Assembly (NCBI RefSeq): GCF_019969725.1
Contig: NZ_JAHXYW010000005.1
Coordinates: 1-64,000 of the forward strand
Length of the DNA stretch: 64,000 bases
Reading direction: 5' to 3'
From: Neobacillus bataviensis
GTDB taxonomy: Bacteria; Bacillota; Bacilli; Bacillales_B; DSM-18226
The notes under the pieces were generated by a model. That model ran no database searches. It was not told the origin of the DNA and saw only the letters and a program-made list of their open reading frames with translations. Numbering within the stretch: the first letter of the stretch is position 1; the number at the start of each line of letters is the position of its first letter. Of this stretch, positions 17,693 to 27,488 are shown piece by piece. Both the position numbers and the translations under genes were made by a program.

Positions 17693-17725
17693 ATACTAAG
17701 AAAAGATAGTTACATATTAGTTACA
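17693..17725 (-). promoter_or_regulatory. SARP-type direct repeats and -10 of the ABC/KAS III operon
   Basis: The minus strand has TGTAACT at 17725-17719 and 17714-17708, 11 bp apart, then 9 bp, then TAGTAT (17698-17693) as -10. Repeat sequence, period and distance to the -10 are the same as before the ligase gene at 10812-10844. This double match supports a shared activator. Confidence 0.75.
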
Positions 17726-17726
17726 A

Positions 17727-17757
17727 ATCAAAAACAGCCTTACACTTAAGGCTGTTT
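17727..17757 (-). terminator. Terminator of the SARP/MalT-like regulator gene
   Basis: AAACAGCCTTA and TAAGGCTGTTT pair over 11 bp around a 4-nt loop. On the minus strand a run of five T follows. It overlaps the last codons of the regulator gene and insulates it from the ABC operon promoter. Confidence 0.85.
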
Positions 17758-20700
17758 GATGGGATTGGTGTGTTTATCTGCTTCAATAATCATTTCATAC
17801 ATGTGTTTGGTTGGCTCAAGCGGCGTAACACCCAACTCCTCTTCTAAAACCTCCATACATTTCCGGTACCATTTCATCGCTTGGGGACGATTGTTTTTCC
17901 GGTAGTAGCAATACATGAGAAGCCGATACGCTTCTTCCCATGTTCGATCCCTCTCTAATATTTTTTCACACCAGTAAATAGCAGCATCATAATGTTCACA
18001 CCTGACCATTTGCTGCGCCATTTTCTCGGCCCCTCGTAAAAAATAGACGAGCATGCTTTCTCTTTTACTTATACACCAATCTTCATACCTGCGATCTGGC
18101 AAATAGTCTCCTTGATAAAAGGATAAACCCTTTTCTAAACAATTTGTGGCTTTTTCCTGGTCCGATTCATTCAGCCCTTTTTGTATCCAGTCCAGGAAGG
18201 GAACAATATCTAATTCGATTACTGCAAGTGGATTTAGTCGATAAAATGCCCCTTCACGGATGATAAAAAAGGGAGCAGCCCGCGCTTTCCTTAATGGTTC
18301 CAGGACACTATGAAGGCTATTCAGTGCAACCTTAAAATCACGGTCTGCACTTTTTTTATCTTGATTAGGCCAGAGAATCCCGAGAATTTCCTCTTTTGCG
18401 ATGGAGTCATTATTCGTTATAAATAACTGAAATAATTCCTTTGCTTTTTCTCGTTGCCAATCCTTTTCCCCTACTTCTTTTTCCCCAAGCCATAATTTAA
18501 ATTGGCCAAGAGTTTGAATCCTGATGGAATAACCGGGATGGGAGTCCAAAGCCGAAACTCCCATATCTTGAAGAATTTTGGCAGCATAGGTGTTTTGAAT
18601 GTCTTCCTTCAAACATTCTATTAATAGGGGCACAAACACTTGTAAATCTCTTGGACCAAACAATGAAACCCGATGAAAAAAGAATTCATAATCATGATAT
18701 TGTACAAGGCGCAGAAAAACGATTATTGTTTCTTGAAAGAAATCATATTTTTTCTCTAAGTAAAATACATAGGATAACCAAAATTTGCTGAGCATTTGGC
18801 CATAAGTATCTTCACATTGAAGGAACAAGGAATCAGTTTTTTCAAAAAAGAATCGGGCCTTCGAAAATCGTTCATTATAGATGCAAGTAATCCCCATACA
18901 AAGAGTGATTAAAGCAGAAAGCCAAACATCCTGAACTTTATCTGTCTCTTGAAGCGCTTTTTTCCCTGCCTCCAACGCCCGTTCAAATTCACCTCTTACT
19001 CCATAAAGAATACAAAGGCCCATTAATGGTTCTGCTTTTCCCCTATGAACCTGGAGCTTTCCCATAATTTCCAGCGCGGTTTGATAACAGGTTTCGGCTA
19101 ATTGTGAATCATATTTATTTAATATTTGAACAGCATGGCCCATCCGGATCCAGCCGCAAGCCTCCACAAACGGAGCTTTTAAACTAATTCCCTGCTGTAT
19201 TCCTGCTTGTGCCAGCTCTTTTGCTTTATTTCCTTCTCCTGTAAATGCCTCAATAAGAGAGAGCAACAAATCGGTTTCACGGTGGGCTTGCGGCAAAGAT
19301 GAAAGCTTTGCACCCTTCAGCTCATCCTTCTTCAAGTATAGGAATTTCTTTGCCGCCTCAAAGCGGCCGGTCCTTAAATAAAGCCGTCCTTCCAAATTCC
19401 CGTCAAAGTCAAAGATATTTGAATCCTTTGCTTTTTGCAGCCATTTCTCCGCTTCCCGCGCCTTCCCAGAGTTCAACAGATTTTCTGATAATAACTCATA
19501 CAGTTTGCCGCTTTCTTCTAATGGGCTATTACTTTTCTCTCGGAAGGAAATTGCTTCAAATAAAAACCTTTCCGCTCGCTGAGGCTGGATCGTGTCCAAG
19601 TAAATTTGGGCTTTTCCCTCCAGCGCTTTACTCATCCCCAGATAATCCCGCCGCTTGTTTGCACCCTCATAAGCCTTCTCATAACAATCTTCTGCCTCTT
19701 GATAATGGGAACGATAGCGGCATACCTCGGCTTTTAGAAACCACAGCAGATAATACTTTTCCATTTCGGCATCAGGAATCAGTGTTAGCTGATCTGATAA
19801 ACTCTCTAATTTGCCGCTCTCAAGCATGCTAAACCCATTTTCTTGTAAGATGGATGCGATTGCATTAAACTGATTGATTTTTTGATAATGATAAAGGGCC
19901 TTTTCCCATAATTCTCTTTTTTCAAAAAAACGGGCACATCTTTCATGGAGAATCGAAAAATGGACAGGATTATTTTTTTGAAAAATATCCTCTAAAAAAT
20001 CTTTAAATAATGCGTGATATCGATAATGGCTTAATCCAACCTTTTGAATGAATAAATTTCTCTCCTTCAGCTGTTCCAGCAAGGACGAGGCCGCTTGAAT
20101 CCCAATGACTTCATCACATAAATCTTTTTCAATTTCTTCAAAAATAGAAGTCTGTTCCAGGAATTGCTGTATCATTGGGGGCTGTTTCGAGAATACTTCC
20201 ATCACTAAATACTGAAAAAAATCGTGGAGTGAATCTGAGGAGTGATTAAATAGATCAGAGATATCCTCCTTTAGAGGGATTTGCTGTGCAATCATACAAA
20301 GGGCAATGATCCATCCTTCAGTCATTTCATAGATGGTTTTTAAATGGCTATCCTCCAGTTCTATGCCATACAAATCTGTTAGCAATAATTCCATTTCCTC
20401 AATAGTAAGGACCAAATCTTCACGTGTAATTTCTAATAATTGCCCACAAATCTTCATTTTACTGAGCTGCTTCCAAGCTGGCCGGCTGCGGCTCGAAATA
20501 ACAATATGTAAATTTGCAGGAAGATGCTCCAGTAATTTTTCCATCCAGCTGCTGATCGTATAGGACTGCTCTATTTGATGAAAATCATCCAATATTAAGG
20601 TTATTTCTGTTCCTGCCTCAAGAATTTCATTAACAAATAAAGAACAGAGTAAGCCCAATTCTTCATGGCGAATATATCGTTCCATTGTTTCGATATAGGG

Positions 20701-20994
20701 TATTAATTCTTTTCCAAAATGGGGGATTTCTTGTTGAATAGAGTGGATAATATGCGAAAGAAATGGAAGGATGTCATCATCCATTGATGAAATGGAATAC
20801 CAGCAGCCAGAAATCTTTTCGTCTCTCATAAATAAGGAGAGGGCCGTACTTTTCCCAAATCCGGCTCCAGAATGAATAATCGTTAATGGATACTCGGGAA
20901 TCTTTTTCATTTTCTGGGTCAGCTTTGCCCTTCTAATATAGTCATCTTTGACAACTGGAATGCGCAGTTTTGTCTGAATGATTGGAAGCTTCAT
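17746..20994 (-). CDS. Large transcriptional activator: MalT-like STAND ATPase, TPR region and SARP (BTAD) DNA-binding domain
   Basis: 1082 residues. The N-terminus has the MalT-type NTPase: P-loop HSGAGFGKST (41-50) and Walker B TLILDDFHQ (about 130-138). The middle (about 380-800) is helical with TPR-like repeats that in this class bind an inducer. Instead of the LuxR-type HTH of MalT, the end (about 820-1075) has an OmpR-like winged helix (TLGQFKLWLGEKEV...REKAKELFQLF) plus a bacterial transcriptional activation domain, as in SARP regulators. It lies just upstream of the ABC operon, on the same strand and separated by a terminator. It is the inferred activator acting at the TGTAACT boxes. 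Confidence 0.88.
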   Translation of the reverse strand: MKLPIIQTKLRIPVVKDDYIRRAKLTQKMKKIPEYPLTIIHSGAGFGKSTALSLFMRDEKISGCWYSISSMDDDILPFLSHIIHSIQQEIPHFGKELIPYIETMERYIRHEELGLLCSLFVNEILEAGTEITLILDDFHQIEQSYTISSWMEKLLEHLPANLHIVISSRSRPAWKQLSKMKICGQLLEITREDLVLTIEEMELLLTDLYGIELEDSHLKTIYEMTEGWIIALCMIAQQIPLKEDISDLFNHSSDSLHDFFQYLVMEVFSKQPPMIQQFLEQTSIFEEIEKDLCDEVIGIQAASSLLEQLKERNLFIQKVGLSHYRYHALFKDFLEDIFQKNNPVHFSILHERCARFFEKRELWEKALYHYQKINQFNAIASILQENGFSMLESGKLESLSDQLTLIPDAEMEKYYLLWFLKAEVCRYRSHYQEAEDCYEKAYEGANKRRDYLGMSKALEGKAQIYLDTIQPQRAERFLFEAISFREKSNSPLEESGKLYELLSENLLNSGKAREAEKWLQKAKDSNIFDFDGNLEGRLYLRTGRFEAAKKFLYLKKDELKGAKLSSLPQAHRETDLLLSLIEAFTGEGNKAKELAQAGIQQGISLKAPFVEACGWIRMGHAVQILNKYDSQLAETCYQTALEIMGKLQVHRGKAEPLMGLCILYGVRGEFERALEAGKKALQETDKVQDVWLSALITLCMGITCIYNERFSKARFFFEKTDSLFLQCEDTYGQMLSKFWLSYVFYLEKKYDFFQETIIVFLRLVQYHDYEFFFHRVSLFGPRDLQVFVPLLIECLKEDIQNTYAAKILQDMGVSALDSHPGYSIRIQTLGQFKLWLGEKEVGEKDWQREKAKELFQLFITNNDSIAKEEILGILWPNQDKKSADRDFKVALNSLHSVLEPLRKARAAPFFIIREGAFYRLNPLAVIELDIVPFLDWIQKGLNESDQEKATNCLEKGLSFYQGDYLPDRRYEDWCISKRESMLVYFLRGAEKMAQQMVRCEHYDAAIYWCEKILERDRTWEEAYRLLMYCYYRKNNRPQAMKWYRKCMEVLEEELGVTPLEPTKHMYEMIIEADKHTNPIKQP

Positions 20995-21143
20995 TTTTAT
21001 ATGGCCTCCCTTCTATAATTTTCTTAATTTTTACACTATTTTACCACAATATCCCCTATTTAGGCGGTGATTTTTTTTATGTAATAAATCTCTTTCTCCC
21101 TGAAAAAACTAAGCTATCATAATTTTTTAAGGAGAGGATTGCT

Positions 21144-21287
21144 ATGTCTGAAAAATGTTTTTATTGCACAGAGGAAATTCAGGAAAAACAGCTCCATTAT
21201 GTTTCATTTTTTTCGGAGAATACGGAACGGGATGAAGCGCTTTGTGATGAATGCTATCAAGAATGGCTGCACGGGTTAAAAGGCTAG
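21144..21287 (+). CDS. 47-residue CxxC zinc-ribbon-like protein
   Basis: The short frame from ATG 21144 has a strong AAGGAGAGG 6 bases ahead. The product begins MSEKCFYC and has two cysteine pairs, CFYC near residue 5 and CDEC near 36, spaced as in a small zinc ribbon. The rest is acidic and aromatic. I know no function. It lies alone between the divergently placed regulator gene and the GGDEF-EAL gene. Confidence 0.75.
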   Translation: MSEKCFYCTEEIQEKQLHYVSFFSENTERDEALCDECYQEWLHGLKG

Positions 21288-21311
21288 TCTCCTTTTAACT
21301 GGATATCAAAA

Positions 21312-21352
21312 AAGTATTTGCTCACCCCTGTTATAAGGATGAGCAAATACTT
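21312..21352. other. Stem-loop in the leader of the GGDEF-EAL gene
   Basis: AAGTATTTGCTCA (21312-21324) and TGAGCAAATACTT (21340-21352) form a perfect 13-bp stem. Six T follow only on the minus strand. On the + strand it lies 18 bases before the start codon of the GGDEF-EAL gene, just ahead of its ribosome site, so it could influence translation or stop antisense transcription toward the regulator gene. Confidence 0.6.
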
Positions 21353-21370
21353 AATGGGAGTGTTGCGTCA

Positions 21371-23905
21371 TTGTCTATCAAGAAAAAACTTCCACTTATT
21401 TTTTGTCTTTTAGTTTTTTTAATATTGTTAACAAATAATGTATTCCATTTTTTCCGCTCCAAAAATCAACTGCTTAATTATAACGAGCGGGAAATTTCGA
21501 TGATTACAAAGGAAGTTTCCTTTCAGGTAAAAAATACAAAAAGAGGTTCTTTATATGTAGAGGACATTCTCGGAAGAGACTTACGTATGGCCTCATTGGC
21601 TATACAAGCAAAACTGCCGCCTAGATATCAAGATATTACAAATGACCAGCTGACGAAATTGGCTAAGGATGTTGGTGTATCCCATATTACTTTGTTAGCT
21701 AAAACACCTGATGATATTATCGGGGTCCGTTCTTCGGACCCTGAAGAAATCGATATGTCCACTAAGGAATGGGGCTACTGGTATGACGCATTCCAACAGC
21801 TTCTTTCGTTAGCCCCTGTAAAGGTTGAGAAAGGAATTACCTTACCGTATTATTGGTCAGGTCCGATTGAAATTGCTGATTCCAATCCACAGCATATTGA
21901 TAAATGGGGCTATTATTATGATGGGACGACGAATTATATAATTAATCCATTTTTTCGCGACAATGAAGTATTAGAATACGAGAACCGATTTGGCCCCCAA
22001 AGTATTATTAAAGATTTCACGAGAGAAGAGGGGATATTAGAGCTAATTGTTCTTAATCCAAAACATTTTGGAAAAAAGAAAGAGGTTGTTCATTCAAACG
22101 GACAGAGCTATACCCGTATTTCCGCCGAACCCTATTGGTATGGGGACTACAAGTATCCGAATATCAAAACAGATTCGGATTATATCAAAAAAGCAATCAA
22201 AACAAATGATGTTCAATCCTACAAGGCTCATATTAATGGCAGAAACATCATTAAAACGTTTTTACCTGCATTTAATGGAGATCCATTTGTCATCGAGCTC
22301 GTGTATGATTATGGGCTCATTCAAAAGGAACTCGCCCACGAGCTAAAAGTACATATTCTTCTTTCCATTGCCATTATGATCATCGTATTAATTATTAGCT
22401 TTATTTTTTCACGTTCAATCACACAGCCAATTGGCTATATTGTTGAGCAGGTGAATGAAATTGCACAAGGAAATTTTGGCAAGCACCTGCACTTAAATCG
22501 AAAAGATGAATTAGGCCTTCTCACAGAAAATGTCAATGCTTTATCAAACCATTTGCGCAGCTATGTAGATGACTTAAAACGAAGTAAGGAACTTATCGAA
22601 TTTCAGGCCTATCATGACCCATTAACTGGGTTGCTCAACCGGAGATATTTTCAAGAAAAAATTAAACATATTATTGATCCAAATGATAAAGGGAGAACTT
22701 TATCTGTTTTGTTTATCGATATGGATCGGTTCAAACAAGTAAATGATTCCTTTGGTCATAATAAAGGTGATGAATTACTGAAAATTGTCGCTGAACGAAT
22801 TAAGCAATGCTTGCCTGATAAAGACAGGAACATCATTACTCGTCAAGGCGGCGACGAATTTATAATTATATTAGTTAATTATGATTTGCAAGAAACAAAA
22901 GAAGCAGCCGAAGGAGTTATTTCGAGTTTAAAAAAACCATATTCTATAGATGGCAACGAGATCTACCTAGGTGCCAGCTGTGGAATTAGTTTATACCCGG
23001 AACAAACCGAAAACTTTGACACCCTTGTTATTTATGCAGACTTGGCTATGTATTCCGCTAAAAAAATGGGAGGCAACCGCTTAACGGTTTACTCTGAGCA
23101 ATTAATGAACTCCAATATTGGAAGGCCTCGTCTTGAAGCCCGCTTAAGAAAAGCGATTGAAAATAAAAAAATTGAAGTTTATTATCAACCAAAGATAAAT
23201 GCTGAATCTGATACGCTTTTTGGTGCAGAGGCACTACTCCGTTGGACGGATGAAGATTTAGGATTCGTGTCTCCCGAATTATTTATCCCGATTGCCGAAG
23301 AAACCGGGCTAATCCAGCCTTTATGGGAATTAGTGATGAAAATGGCCTGCGGGCAAATGAGTCAATGGAACAAAAATCGTTCCGTCCCTTTATCGATATC
23401 GGTAAATTTTTCGGCCCGACAGTTCCAGGAACCGAGCAACATGGTAAAGCAAGTGAAAGAAATATTAAGTGAAACGAAATTAGGTCCGGAAAATTTTGAG
23501 ATTGAGATAACGGAAAGTATTCTCCTCAATAATTCTTCGGATATTGTTGAATCGCTTCACTCCCTTCAGGATGCTGGAATATCTATTTCAATCGATGATT
23601 TTGGAACAGGGTATTCTTCATTAAATTACTTGAGGAATTTACCAATCAATACTTTGAAAATTGATAAATCCTTCATACAGGATATCAAGGAGGATTGGGG
23701 GAATTCAGAAATAGCTGAAGCGGTCATCAACCTTGCCCGCAGTCTTCATTTAAATGTCATCGCAGAAGGCGTTGAACAAGAGTATCAAAAGGAATTTTTA
23801 CTATCGAAAAATTGTCTACAAATGCAAGGCTATTTATTTAGTAAACCGTTGAAAAAAGAGGAATTTGATCAATTTCTTGATAGTAAGGAAAAAGGGCAGC
23901 GCTAA
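21371..23905 (+). CDS. Membrane-bound GGDEF-EAL protein (c-di-GMP synthase/phosphodiesterase)
   Basis: 844 residues. A membrane helix (about 7-27) and a second one (about 325-347) bracket an extracytoplasmic sensor domain of roughly 300 residues, then HAMP (347-400), GGDEF (about 415-580) and EAL (about 595-835). The cyclase signature GGDEF (about 494-498) is intact. In the EAL domain, GAEALLRW, SVNFSARQF, EIEITES, SIDDFGTGYSS, LKIDKSF, AEGVE and QGYLFSKP keep the expected metal- and substrate-binding residues. It could therefore both make and break c-di-GMP. The start is TTG with GGGAG 10 bases ahead. It is monocistronic. Confidence 0.92.
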   Translation: MSIKKKLPLIFCLLVFLILLTNNVFHFFRSKNQLLNYNEREISMITKEVSFQVKNTKRGSLYVEDILGRDLRMASLAIQAKLPPRYQDITNDQLTKLAKDVGVSHITLLAKTPDDIIGVRSSDPEEIDMSTKEWGYWYDAFQQLLSLAPVKVEKGITLPYYWSGPIEIADSNPQHIDKWGYYYDGTTNYIINPFFRDNEVLEYENRFGPQSIIKDFTREEGILELIVLNPKHFGKKKEVVHSNGQSYTRISAEPYWYGDYKYPNIKTDSDYIKKAIKTNDVQSYKAHINGRNIIKTFLPAFNGDPFVIELVYDYGLIQKELAHELKVHILLSIAIMIIVLIISFIFSRSITQPIGYIVEQVNEIAQGNFGKHLHLNRKDELGLLTENVNALSNHLRSYVDDLKRSKELIEFQAYHDPLTGLLNRRYFQEKIKHIIDPNDKGRTLSVLFIDMDRFKQVNDSFGHNKGDELLKIVAERIKQCLPDKDRNIITRQGGDEFIIILVNYDLQETKEAAEGVISSLKKPYSIDGNEIYLGASCGISLYPEQTENFDTLVIYADLAMYSAKKMGGNRLTVYSEQLMNSNIGRPRLEARLRKAIENKKIEVYYQPKINAESDTLFGAEALLRWTDEDLGFVSPELFIPIAEETGLIQPLWELVMKMACGQMSQWNKNRSVPLSISVNFSARQFQEPSNMVKQVKEILSETKLGPENFEIEITESILLNNSSDIVESLHSLQDAGISISIDDFGTGYSSLNYLRNLPINTLKIDKSFIQDIKEDWGNSEIAEAVINLARSLHLNVIAEGVEQEYQKEFLLSKNCLQMQGYLFSKPLKKEEFDQFLDSKEKGQR

Positions 23906-23924
23906 TGGGCTGCCCTTCCTTTTT
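23892..23924 (+). terminator. Terminator of the GGDEF-EAL gene
   Basis: AAGGGCAGC and GCTGCCCTT pair over 9 bp and are followed by CCTTTTTC. The hairpin overlaps the stop codon; the convergent thrB ends just beyond. Confidence 0.85.
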
Positions 23925-23932
23925 CAATATGT

Positions 23933-24850
23933 TTATCTGACAAACTTTTCGACTTCGTTGATAATGCTTCCGTCATTATCAACATTTAGGTGCTTGACTG
24001 TCATTTCTGTAAATTCACTTTGTAAAACTTGGGACAGCAATTTGCCTTGTCCTTTTTCAGTGAAGCATATGACTGACGGACCTGCGCCACTTAATGCCAC
24101 CCCAAAAGCCCCATTGGATTTTGCCACTTGTTCTACTTCTTCATAAAAGGAGATTAGCGGTTTGCGATATGGCTGATGGAAGAGATCCTGCTCCATCATT
24201 TTTCCCGCTACTTCCCAGTTCTGACTTAAAAGTGCCGCGACCAATAGATTTGCCGTCGATGAGGCTTCTATTGCCTCCTGCCGTGAAAAAGCTTCCGGAA
24301 GAACATCACGTGAATCCTTAGTCAATAAGATCTCTTGCGGAACTGCCACTACCACTTCAAAGGATAAGTTTGCAAAGTTTAGGATGTCGACCTCATTTTT
24401 TTGATAGCAGCCAATGACAAGCCCACCATAAATGGATGCACCAACATTATCCGGATGCCCCTCCATTTCTGTAGCAATGAGGAGCTTTTCCTGTTTCGTT
24501 AAACCTAATCCTCCAATACGGTCGGCAAGCTCAATTCCGGCAACGATGGCTGATGCGCTTGAGCCTAATCCTCGTGCTAACGGAATCTCGCTTTGGATTG
24601 TTACCTTACATGGTGGTAACACCTTCCCATATTTCTCAGCTGTTTTAATAGCTACTTGGCCGATAAAATGCTGTTCATCATTCGGAAACTGCTTCAATTC
24701 ATCTGATGTAGAATAGAATTCCCAGCGACTGCTGCCTTCCACTTCTAATGTTAAATATAAGTCGAGTGCCAAGCCAATAGAATCAAAGCCGGGCCCAAGA
24801 TTGGCGGTGCTTGCCGGAACCTCGATAATAAATCGATTATTTAGAGGCAT
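23933..24850 (-). CDS. thrB: Homoserine kinase
   Basis: 305 residues of the GHMP kinase family. It has [16 protein letters not shown] near the N-terminus, the ATP loop [12 protein letters not shown] (about 89-100) and the C-terminal motif [11 protein letters not shown]. It phosphorylates L-homoserine with ATP to O-phosphohomoserine in threonine synthesis. It is the last gene of hom-thrC-thrB and overlaps thrC by 14 bases. Confidence 0.96.
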   Translation of the reverse strand: MPLNNRFIIEVPASTANLGPGFDSIGLALDLYLTLEVEGSSRWEFYSTSDELKQFPNDEQHFIGQVAIKTAEKYGKVLPPCKVTIQSEIPLARGLGSSASAIVAGIELADRIGGLGLTKQEKLLIATEMEGHPDNVGASIYGGLVIGCYQKNEVDILNFANLSFEVVVAVPQEILLTKDSRDVLPEAFSRQEAIEASSTANLLVAALLSQNWEVAGKMMEQDLFHQPYRKPLISFYEEVEQVAKSNGAFGVALSGAGPSVICFTEKGQGKLLSQVLQSEFTEMTVKHLNVDNDGSIINEVEKFVR

Positions 24851-25907
24851 TCAGGACAACCCCTCGAATATGTTCTGTAACGGCTTTTTCATCATTGGGC
24901 AGCTGTACCGGTTTAATGAGACTAGTTTTAATGGCAGTGTCAGGATCCTTCAAGCCATTTCCTGTCACAACAGCAACAATTTTTGTTCCTCCCGCGATTT
25001 TTCCTTTTTGGATGCTTTTATACACTCCGGCAAGGGAAGCAGCTGAAGCAGGTTCGACAAAAACACCTTCAGAAGAAGCCAATTTTTTATAAGCAGCTAA
25101 AATTTCTTCATCACTGACTTCATCAAAAATTCCGTCAGATTCCTGAACAGCAGAAACGGCTAAATCCCAGCTCGCCGGATTTCCAATCCGAATCGCGGTT
25201 GCAATCGTTTCAGGATTTTCAAACACGCGGTTGTGTACTAGTGCAGCAGCACCTGCCGCTTCAAAACCAAACATTCGCGGCAATCCGGTCCCCTTCTTGT
25301 CTGCAAATTCCTTAAATCCTTTCCAGTAAGCACTAATATTTCCGGCATTTCCAACTGGAATGGCTAAAATATCTGGCGCAAAGCCGAGCTGGTCGCAAAC
25401 CTCAAAGGCTGCTGTCTTTTGTCCTTCAAGCCTAAAAGGATTGACTGAATTAACGAGTGTTATCGGTTCTTCCTCACTAATATTGCGAACCATTTGCAGC
25501 GCCTGGTCGAAATTCCCTTCTATGGAGATAATCTCTGCTCCATACATCATGGCTTGTGCCAGCTTGCCCATCGCAATTTTTCCTTCAGGTATCACGATGA
25601 TACATTTTAAGCCTGCACGGGCCGCATAAGCTGCTGCAGCGGCAGATGTATTCCCCGTTGAAGCACAAATGATTGTCTTGCTTCCTTCCTCTACCGCTTT
25701 GGCGACTGCCATTACCATCCCGCGATCCTTAAAAGATCCTGTTGGATTTGCACCTTCAAATTTCACATAAAGCTCAACATTCCATTCCTGTGAAAGACGT
25801 TCAAGCTTGATTAATGGCGTATTTCCTTCATGTAAAGTTAATTTAGGAGTTTCATTGTTAATTGGTAAATATTCTTTATATGCTTCTAATAATCCTGGCC
25901 ATCTCAT
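24837..25907 (-). CDS. thrC: Threonine synthase
   Basis: 356 residues of the fold-type II PLP enzymes. The PLP lysine is in GSFKDRGM (about 58-65), and the phosphate-binding loop is VGNAGN. It converts O-phosphohomoserine to threonine. ATG 25907 overlaps the hom stop as TGATG. It is the short, Bacillus-type threonine synthase without the N-terminal extension of the E. coli enzyme. Confidence 0.95.
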   Translation of the reverse strand: MRWPGLLEAYKEYLPINNETPKLTLHEGNTPLIKLERLSQEWNVELYVKFEGANPTGSFKDRGMVMAVAKAVEEGSKTIICASTGNTSAAAAAYAARAGLKCIIVIPEGKIAMGKLAQAMMYGAEIISIEGNFDQALQMVRNISEEEPITLVNSVNPFRLEGQKTAAFEVCDQLGFAPDILAIPVGNAGNISAYWKGFKEFADKKGTGLPRMFGFEAAGAAALVHNRVFENPETIATAIRIGNPASWDLAVSAVQESDGIFDEVSDEEILAAYKKLASSEGVFVEPASAASLAGVYKSIQKGKIAGGTKIVAVVTGNGLKDPDTAIKTSLIKPVQLPNDEKAVTEHIRGVVLNASK

Positions 25908-27199
25908 CACGATTTTCGCACCACCCGATATGCACTTTTTACTTCCTTCACCGCTTGTATATCATATAACTCTTGTAAAATTTTATCATAATTTGTTAAT
26001 GAAGCATGGTGTGTCACTAGGACAATTTCTGATGTTTCATTTTTCTTAATTGGCAGCTGAAGTATTTTTTCGAAGCTGACTCCATGTTTAGCAAACACAG
26101 AGGTAATATCAGCAAACACACCAACCTCATCTTGTACATGAATGCGTAAGAAATATTTAGAATACTTTTCGCCATCATCCTTTAAGAGCTTAGCGTATTG
26201 CGGAGTCACAGCGCTTTTTCCATTTACTCCGAGTCTCAGATTTTTAATGACGCCGACAAGGTCTGAGACAACAGCTGTTGCAGTCGGCAGGCTTCCTGCT
26301 CCAGGGCCATAAAACATCGTTTCCCCAACTGCTTCCCCGTAAACATACACAGCATTGTATTCGTTTTGAACAGAGGCGAGCGGGTGATTATTGGACAAAA
26401 AGGTTGGGGCTACACTGACCTCAACTTTTTCACCTTCCCTATGGGCATAGCCTATCAGCTTCATTGTGTAGCCTAATTGTTGTCCATAACGTAAATCTTC
26501 TTCAGTAATGTTTGAAATACCGCTCACTTTAACATCTTCTAAATCAATATGCATCGAAAAACCAAGCGTCGCTAAGATGGTCATTTTGCGGGCAGCATCT
26601 AGTCCTTCAACATCAGAGGTTGGATCTGCTTCGGCAAAGCCAAGTGCCTGTGCTTCTTTAAGGACCTCTTCATATGACCTTCCTTCAGTGCTCATTTTGG
26701 TTAATATATAATTAGTTGTACCATTAACAATTCCCATCATTTGAGTAATACGATCTGAAGCAAGCCCGTCAACTAAGCCTCTTAAGATTGGGATACCGCC
26801 GGCAACGCTTGCTTCGTAAAATAAATCACATCCATATTCAGAAGCCACGGTTAATAACTCTGATCCATGCAAAGCCATCAAATCTTTATTGGCCGTGACC
26901 ACATGCTTTCCTTGACGGAGCGCACTAATGAGATGATCTTTTGTATCCTGCACACCCCCCATTACCTCAATGACCACATTAATTTCATCATCATTAAGGA
27001 TATCGGCAGCGTTTGAAGTTAAAAGACTTGCATCGACTTCTACGGATCTCGCTTTATGTATGTCTTGTACGAGGATTTTTTTGATGACAACCGGACAACC
27101 CACCTGATGCATTAATTTATCCTGATGGTTTTTTATGATTTGCACGACACCACACCCAACGGTGCCTAAGCCTAATAATCCAATCGAAATTGCTTTCAT
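25907..27199 (-). CDS. hom: Homoserine dehydrogenase
   Basis: 430 residues from ATG 27199, which has GGAGGGG 5 bases ahead; a longer reading from 27235 lacks a ribosome site. The N-terminal NAD(P) fold is [12 protein letters not shown], the catalytic domain has NGTTNYILT and [10 protein letters not shown] (catalytic aspartate/lysine region), and an ACT domain (about 350-430) fits threonine feedback control. It reduces aspartate semialdehyde to homoserine and is the first gene of the threonine operon. Confidence 0.96.
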   Translation of the reverse strand: MKAISIGLLGLGTVGCGVVQIIKNHQDKLMHQVGCPVVIKKILVQDIHKARSVEVDASLLTSNAADILNDDEINVVIEVMGGVQDTKDHLISALRQGKHVVTANKDLMALHGSELLTVASEYGCDLFYEASVAGGIPILRGLVDGLASDRITQMMGIVNGTTNYILTKMSTEGRSYEEVLKEAQALGFAEADPTSDVEGLDAARKMTILATLGFSMHIDLEDVKVSGISNITEEDLRYGQQLGYTMKLIGYAHREGEKVEVSVAPTFLSNNHPLASVQNEYNAVYVYGEAVGETMFYGPGAGSLPTATAVVSDLVGVIKNLRLGVNGKSAVTPQYAKLLKDDGEKYSKYFLRIHVQDEVGVFADITSVFAKHGVSFEKILQLPIKKNETSEIVLVTHHASLTNYDKILQELYDIQAVKEVKSAYRVVRKS

Positions 27200-27256
27200 G
27201 ATTTCCCCTCCAGTTCGTGTCCTTATGTCGCGCACAAATGTATTTGTATTGTAGAC

Positions 27257-27285
27257 ATTATATGACTCTCTTTATTTTTTTACAA
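27257..27285 (-). promoter_or_regulatory. Promoter of hom-thrC-thrB
   Basis: The minus strand reads TTGTAA (27285-27280), a 17-bp spacer and a perfect TATAAT (27262-27257), about 58 bp before the hom start. The short leader has no T-box. Confidence 0.78.
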
Positions 27286-27453
27286 TAGATTTATTTTCCC
27301 TAATTCACTGTGTAATCGCTTACTACTGCGCCATTACTGAATTCCTTTTTTTAAGTAAAATTTTTCATCAAATAAAAATGAATTTTTTCTACTTTATCCC
27401 TTTACAATTCTGAATGTATGGTTGTAGAATAATCCCTATATTCAATTTGAATT

Positions 27454-27482
27454 TTGAAATTTCTCTTAATTCTAAATATAAC
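27454..27482 (+). promoter_or_regulatory. Candidate promoter of the serA T-box leader
   Basis: TTGAAA (27454-27459), 17 bp, TATAAC (27477-27482). The predicted start (about 27489) falls right at the base of T-box Stem I. Confidence 0.6.
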
Positions 27483-27488
27483 ATGTGA

